Source: a virus. From it: a stretch of 64,000 bases of DNA. The stretch spans positions 1 through 64,000 of IMG/VR virus record IMGVR_UViG_3300031951_000034. One strand, given 5' to 3'. The notes beneath the pieces were generated by a model that saw nothing but the letters and a program-made list of their open reading frames with translations, did no database searches and had not been told where the DNA came from. The translations under genes were made by a program, and so were the position numbers. This document shows positions 60,476 to 64,000 of the stretch, piece by piece (position 1 is the stretch's first letter; the number at the start of each line of letters is the position of its first letter).

Positions 60476-61447
60476 ATGAAACCAAAAATATTAATATATG
60501 GAATGGGAGTTTGGTCACACGCCAGAGTTTACTGGGATCTAATAAATAACCTGTCGGATGAGTTTAACTTTAACTTTATTTCATGGACTTTTGATGGCAA
60601 TTTTGATTTTAATCAATTGTCTAAAAGTTTTGATGCAATATTGATAGACATGAATTCAGCGCAGGAGTGCATTGATGTAGTATTCAATCAAGAAACAATA
60701 AATAAGGTGCTGCCTATTTGCCATGGACCACAGCAAGTTGCTGACTACACCTTTAGGTCAAAAAAAAGTAGACTAAATTCATACACAAATAGAGATATTT
60801 TATATAAAGATACTGATATATTTAGAAATATTTTATGTGTATCTCCTAACACAATTCACGCAATTAAAAAAGAGATACCAGAAATATCTTCAAAGCTTTT
60901 ATTGACCCCACTAGGTGTTGATCAAAATAATTTTAAGATATCAAAATACACCAGGGAAGAAGTTAAGACACTAGGATATTTTACTCACTACAATTCATTG
61001 CATTGTCAGGGGATGGACACAAAAAGAGGGCATCTCGCAAAGCGTGTTTCTGAATTGACAGGAATACCTTTGTATATGAGGTCAGATTCTCCCTATCAAG
61101 TAATGGACCAAATGTATAAAAATATTGACGTATACTTAATGACATCAATCTATGAATCTGGCCCACTTGGATTATTTGAGGCTGGTATATGTGGAATACC
61201 AATTATATCATCACCAGCTGGTTACGCTCCACAATTCCTAAGTAATGGAGGGGGAGTAATGACCGAAACATTTGATGAAGAAGAATACATCAAAATGGCT
61301 GTAAATGTTTTGAATTACTGGAAGAAAAACCCAAAAGACTTTCAAAGAGAGTCCTTAAAAGTAATGCAAAACACTATTGAAAATCATTCATGGGAAGCAG
61401 TAAAAGACAAGTGGGTTAAATCAATAAAAAAATTCATAGATCCTTAA
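60476..61447 (+). CDS. Glycosyltransferase, GT-B family
   Basis: A 323-residue enzyme unrelated in detail to the one at 52048. LLLTPLGVDQNNFKI and the C-terminal YESGPLGLFEAGICGIPIIS (E-x7-E, residues about 229-248) are GT4-type donor-binding features. The N-terminus starts with KPKILIYGMGVWSHARVYWD, a Gly-rich acceptor-side loop. It stands in its own gap (51 bases upstream). Virion or host-polymer glycosylation is the likely role; the acceptor is unknown. Confidence 0.78.
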   Translation: MKPKILIYGMGVWSHARVYWDLINNLSDEFNFNFISWTFDGNFDFNQLSKSFDAILIDMNSAQECIDVVFNQETINKVLPICHGPQQVADYTFRSKKSRLNSYTNRDILYKDTDIFRNILCVSPNTIHAIKKEIPEISSKLLLTPLGVDQNNFKISKYTREEVKTLGYFTHYNSLHCQGMDTKRGHLAKRVSELTGIPLYMRSDSPYQVMDQMYKNIDVYLMTSIYESGPLGLFEAGICGIPIISSPAGYAPQFLSNGGGVMTETFDEEEYIKMAVNVLNYWKKNPKDFQRESLKVMQNTIENHSWEAVKDKWVKSIKKFIDP

Positions 61448-61474
61448 AAACACAAAAACAACAACCAAAACAAC

Positions 61475-61936
61475 ATGAACGAATTAGAACAACTCCAAGA
61501 CGGTATAACTAAAAACAAGAAAGCTATTTTTTCTGCGTTGTCGGTATTAAACGTGGGGGAAGTAAGTGCTTCTTATAGTGGATCCGGAGATAGTGGATCT
61601 ATCAATGACATAACTTTTTGGATAAAAAATAAAAAAACTAAAAAATTTGAACAAGTATTTGACTGGAAAAAAATATGCGGTAAAACTCCTAAAATCACAA
61701 TAACTGAAATAAATCATTCTTGGGGGTCGACACAATTCCAGTTAGAGTCAAAAGAAAAAGAACTCGATATATACGAAGCAGTTGAAACTTATTTGTATCA
61801 AGTATTAGAGTCACGTCATCCAGGATGGGAAATCAACGCAGGATCTAACGGTGACTTTCAATTTTTTGTTGAAGACAACAAAATAGACTGGAGTCATTGC
61901 ACAATGATAGAAGACTACGAAACAAGCACGCTTTAA
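61475..61936 (+). CDS. Conserved accessory protein (DUF6878-like)
   Basis: A 153-residue protein of the kind with SYSGSGDSGSI near residue 33 and HPGWEINAGSNGDFQF near residue 113. I believe it belongs to an uncharacterised family (DUF6878) found in mobile elements; the name should be checked. No function is known. It overlaps the following gene by one base (TAATG). The leader is A/C-rich with no Shine-Dalgarno sequence. Confidence 0.7.
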   Translation: MNELEQLQDGITKNKKAIFSALSVLNVGEVSASYSGSGDSGSINDITFWIKNKKTKKFEQVFDWKKICGKTPKITITEINHSWGSTQFQLESKEKELDIYEAVETYLYQVLESRHPGWEINAGSNGDFQFFVEDNKIDWSHCTMIEDYETSTL

Positions 61937-62277
61937 TGAGTCACCCATACCATCACAGCATGTCTTCTGTGAAAAAGTGGGGTGGATGCGTAGACGATTA
62001 TATAGAAATACATAACTGGTTTGACCAAAGCAAAGAAATGTTTGCTGATTTCAGGCACAGAGCTTTAAGGCATCACTCCGAAGGCATATATCAATGTGAA
62101 AGACAATTTGGCACAACAATAACACTATCTACCGGAAAGATCATACCGACTAGGTGGGTTGCCGAACAACATGTAGCAGAAGACTTGGGACGTATACCAA
62201 GTATTCAGGACTGGTTTGAAAATATACAACCAAAGACCTGGATGAGAAGACCGCAAAAATTAACAGAAGAACTATAA
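61936..62277 (+). CDS. Conserved accessory protein (DUF6915-like)
   Basis: A 113-residue protein. HPYHHSMSSVKKWGG at the start, IHNWFDQSKEMFADFRHRAL and RHHSEGIYQCE, with many histidines, match an uncharacterised family I know from bacteria and phages (I believe DUF6915). Possibly metal-dependent because of the conserved histidines. It sits beside the DUF6878-like gene; both are often seen in accessory regions. Confidence 0.75.
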   Translation: MSHPYHHSMSSVKKWGGCVDDYIEIHNWFDQSKEMFADFRHRALRHHSEGIYQCERQFGTTITLSTGKIIPTRWVAEQHVAEDLGRIPSIQDWFENIQPKTWMRRPQKLTEEL

Positions 62278-62279
62278 AA

Positions 62280-62588
62280 ATGGAAAATAAACAAACACAA
62301 AAAAACAATAAATTCATGTTTAAGTGGAAGAAAAGATTTGGCGATGACAGATCTTTTAGTTGGTTAGAGTGTCACATAAAAGAACTAGGATGGACTTATG
62401 GAATAGAAGAAGGGTTTAAAAAAAATGGATATACTGCATGGGTTGAGCTAGTTAGGTTCGCTGAGCCAGTTACTATAATTAAAAAACCAGCAAAAACTAT
62501 AGAGGAAGCAGAAAAAGAGTGTAAAAAACATTTTGTATCTACTTCCGATAAGATTCAGGAATATATAAAGAAAAACAAAGTAAAATAA
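62280..62588 (+). CDS. Small unknown protein
   Basis: A 102-residue basic protein (KWKKRFGDDRSFSWLECHIK, EKECKKHFV) with a beta-helix pattern and no recognised motif. It starts two bases after the previous gene in a run of small accessory genes. Confidence 0.58.
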   Translation: MENKQTQKNNKFMFKWKKRFGDDRSFSWLECHIKELGWTYGIEEGFKKNGYTAWVELVRFAEPVTIIKKPAKTIEEAEKECKKHFVSTSDKIQEYIKKNKVK

Positions 62589-62590
62589 AG

Positions 62591-63016
62591 ATGAGTACTC
62601 ATCCAAGGACAGATAAAGTTTCAACTCCACATATAGGTTTTTACTCATGCGCCACAGTACCATCTAGTTTTGCCGCTGAGCTGGAAACAGAAAATGAGTC
62701 ACTAAAAAAAGAAATTGAAACACTTAAAACTAAAATAGTTAATCAATGTGATCGTATACGGTATTTAGAGGGTGCCACAAGTCATGACTGCGGAACACCG
62801 CTTTCAATAGCATTACGCGAGCGTGATGATGCCAGAAATGCTTTTACAATCGCAACAGACGAAATGGTTAAGGCACAATCAAAGACGCGAGAAATATCCA
62901 TGAAACTACAGACAGAATTGTCAGAATTAAAGCTGCATAATAGTAATTTGCAAATGTCCAACATACGATTAAATAATTTATTATGCGAACACGGAATACT
63001 TGAATATGGGAACTAA
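62591..63016 (+). CDS. Coiled-coil small protein
   Basis: A 141-residue protein with a short N-terminal stretch starting MSTHPRTDKVSTP and a long coiled coil (ELETENESLKKEIETLKTK and SKTREISMKLQTELSEL). Its beginning with HPRTD plus a coil is a common type of small phage protein of unknown role. A degenerate CGTP segment lies in the middle. Confidence 0.6.
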   Translation: MSTHPRTDKVSTPHIGFYSCATVPSSFAAELETENESLKKEIETLKTKIVNQCDRIRYLEGATSHDCGTPLSIALRERDDARNAFTIATDEMVKAQSKTREISMKLQTELSELKLHNSNLQMSNIRLNNLLCEHGILEYGN

Positions 63017-63278
63017 AAAAAGATGTATAGATATGGTGCGGACAACTGACGGAAGGCACCCAGAAGACGCTATATATGAGGTGGTGTCGTTTTTTATAAA
63101 ATTAAATGAATTAATGAATTTAGAGTTTTCAAGATTATATAAAAGTTTAAATATGAATCACCAAGGAATTAAAATACTTCAAGAATACATAAATTCTTGC
63201 CGGAATCATGATTTTGAAGATTTTTCACATTATCTAGAAACAATTAATAAAGATTACAATAAATTAATAAAAAAATAA
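63006..63278 (+). CDS. Small unknown protein
   Basis: A 90-residue helical protein with ATG 63006, overlapping the previous gene by 11 bases; a TTG at 63000 in the same frame is less likely. Rich in Asn and Lys; no motif recognised. Confidence 0.55.
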   Translation: MGTKKRCIDMVRTTDGRHPEDAIYEVVSFFIKLNELMNLEFSRLYKSLNMNHQGIKILQEYINSCRNHDFEDFSHYLETINKDYNKLIKK

Positions 63279-63279
63279 A

Positions 63280-63621
63280 ATGAGCAATAATGAGTATACC
63301 CCCCATAAATGGGTTATAGTTAAAATATATGGAGAAAACATAAAAACCACTTATAAGGTTTTTGGCTGCTGGTACGGGGGGTACACAGGCAGCGATTCTT
63401 GGCAAATGAACAGCGGAATACAGAGCGCTGAAAAAGTGGGAGAAAATTGGATATTTAAAGGGTTTTCTGGGTCTGTGTACATATGTAATCCAGGAAATTA
63501 TGGATTAAGTCTATACTGCAGTGGCGAACTTGAACAAATTATAGAAAGGTCAAAAAAAGAGGGGGTTACTGTTTGGCCTATGCATGGTGGCCTCGACTGG
63601 ACTAAATTTGATTATGAGTGA
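63280..63621 (+). CDS. Small conserved phage protein
   Basis: A 113-residue beta-rich protein with the pattern HKWVIVKIYG ... YKVFGCWYGGYTGSDSWQMNSGI ... FKGFSGSVYIC. This layout occurs in many phages in small accessory genes; the function is unknown to me. It ends overlapping the next gene by 8 bases. Confidence 0.62.
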   Translation: MSNNEYTPHKWVIVKIYGENIKTTYKVFGCWYGGYTGSDSWQMNSGIQSAEKVGENWIFKGFSGSVYICNPGNYGLSLYCSGELEQIIERSKKEGVTVWPMHGGLDWTKFDYE

Positions 63622-63808
63622 CGAACATAAAGTCGTAAGATTAATTCAAGACTCCCAAAGAATGGGATTCAAGATAAGAAAATGTAAAAATGGACTACAG
63701 TTAATACACAAGAATAAAAATGTCCATATACACACTATTCATAAGGGGAAGAGAGCATTACATCCATTGATCAGATTTCTTGATAAAACATCTGCAATTC
63801 TTCAATAA
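63614..63808 (+). CDS. Small basic protein, HicA-like possibility
   Basis: A 64-residue basic protein (MGFKIRKCKNGLQLIHKNKN, HIHTIHKGKRALHPL). The length and His/Lys-rich end are faintly like HicA-type dsRNA-binding toxins, but the conserved Gly-Ser-His loop is absent, so this is only a suggestion. Its stop overlaps the convergent minus-strand gene by 7 bases. Confidence 0.5.
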   Translation: MSDEHKVVRLIQDSQRMGFKIRKCKNGLQLIHKNKNVHIHTIHKGKRALHPLIRFLDKTSAILQ

Positions 63809-64000
63809 AATGGTGCAACCTCTTCTCCTATGTCTCTGATGTATGGTGCATTGACGGACATATTTGATGGCATACCAGCCATAGCAGGTAAATCAGTTAT
63901 TCCAAGTGCAGCAGTAAATATTGCATATCCCAGTGCATGTACAAAGTCGTCTGGTCTATCTTTATATCTGCTGTACCTTCTGACAGTTATTCCATGTGTA
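63802..64000 (-). CDS. terL: C-terminal part of a probable large terminase subunit (partial)
   Basis: The minus strand is open from the right edge to a TGA at 63802-63804, giving 66 residues. The segment RPDDFVHALGYAIFTAALG resembles the C-terminal nuclease-domain motif (D-D-x-[VL]-H-A-L-x-Y-A) of phage large terminases. The rest lies outside the window. Orientation is opposite to the structural genes. The call rests on this one motif and the tail. Confidence 0.6.
   Translation of the reverse strand, partial: THGITVRRYSRYKDRPDDFVHALGYAIFTAALGITDLPAMAGMPSNMSVNAPYIRDIGEEVAPFY

Overview
The window is one continuous piece of a large tailed bacteriophage (class Caudoviricetes). A contractile-tail sheath, tail tube proteins, a gp5-like spike, a gp27-like hub and gp25/gpJ-like wedge proteins make it a myovirus. 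The sequence is AT-rich and tightly packed, with frequent ATGA or TAATG overlaps. Almost everything reads on the + strand. Neither end is a natural gene boundary: the first 95 bases are the 3' end of a gene, and the last 199 bases are the 3' end of a minus-strand gene that looks like the large terminase. The host cannot be read with confidence. Most start codons follow an A-rich leader with no Shine-Dalgarno (SD) sequence, while a minority (decoration protein, capsid, a GTG-started fibre gene) have a clear one.

Layout. 1-9.7 kb is the head module: uncharacterised virion-type proteins, a prohead protease with an embedded zinc knuckle, an acidic scaffold-like protein, a decoration-type protein and the major capsid protein, closed by a strong terminator. 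9.7-13.9 kb holds glycine-zipper proteins, three tRNA genes (Met, Thr, Glu), a dCMP deaminase, a stand-alone copy of a tape-measure domain and the neck/connector genes. 14-34 kb is the tail: sheath, two tube paralogues, spike, tail-assembly chaperones joined by a likely -1 frameshift, an 1807-residue tape-measure candidate, hub, a sigma-factor-like gene and the baseplate wedge. 34-52 kb is the adhesion module: five tandem paralogues with a shared N-terminal motif, three tandem collagen-like proteins of almost equal length, and a fibre protein with a signal peptide. 52-64 kb is accessory: two glycosyltransferases, small proteins, a tRNA-Met beside a strongly structured non-coding region, two minus-strand genes, a primase-like protein and a run of small orphan genes.

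How it fits together. Protease, scaffold, decoration and capsid genes build the head; the neck genes lead to sheath and tube; the frameshifted chaperone pair and tape measure set tail assembly; hub and wedge genes form the baseplate; the paralogue family and collagen chains probably form the host-contact fibres. The most unusual elements are the set of three matched collagen chains with cysteine-bearing ends (a possible heterotrimeric viral collagen), the five-member fibre-associated family in front of it, the frameshift signal, the multi-hairpin RNA at about 54.77-55.02 kb, and a tape-measure domain duplicated as a free protein next to the neck genes. All functional calls come from reading the sequence; no database search was possible.
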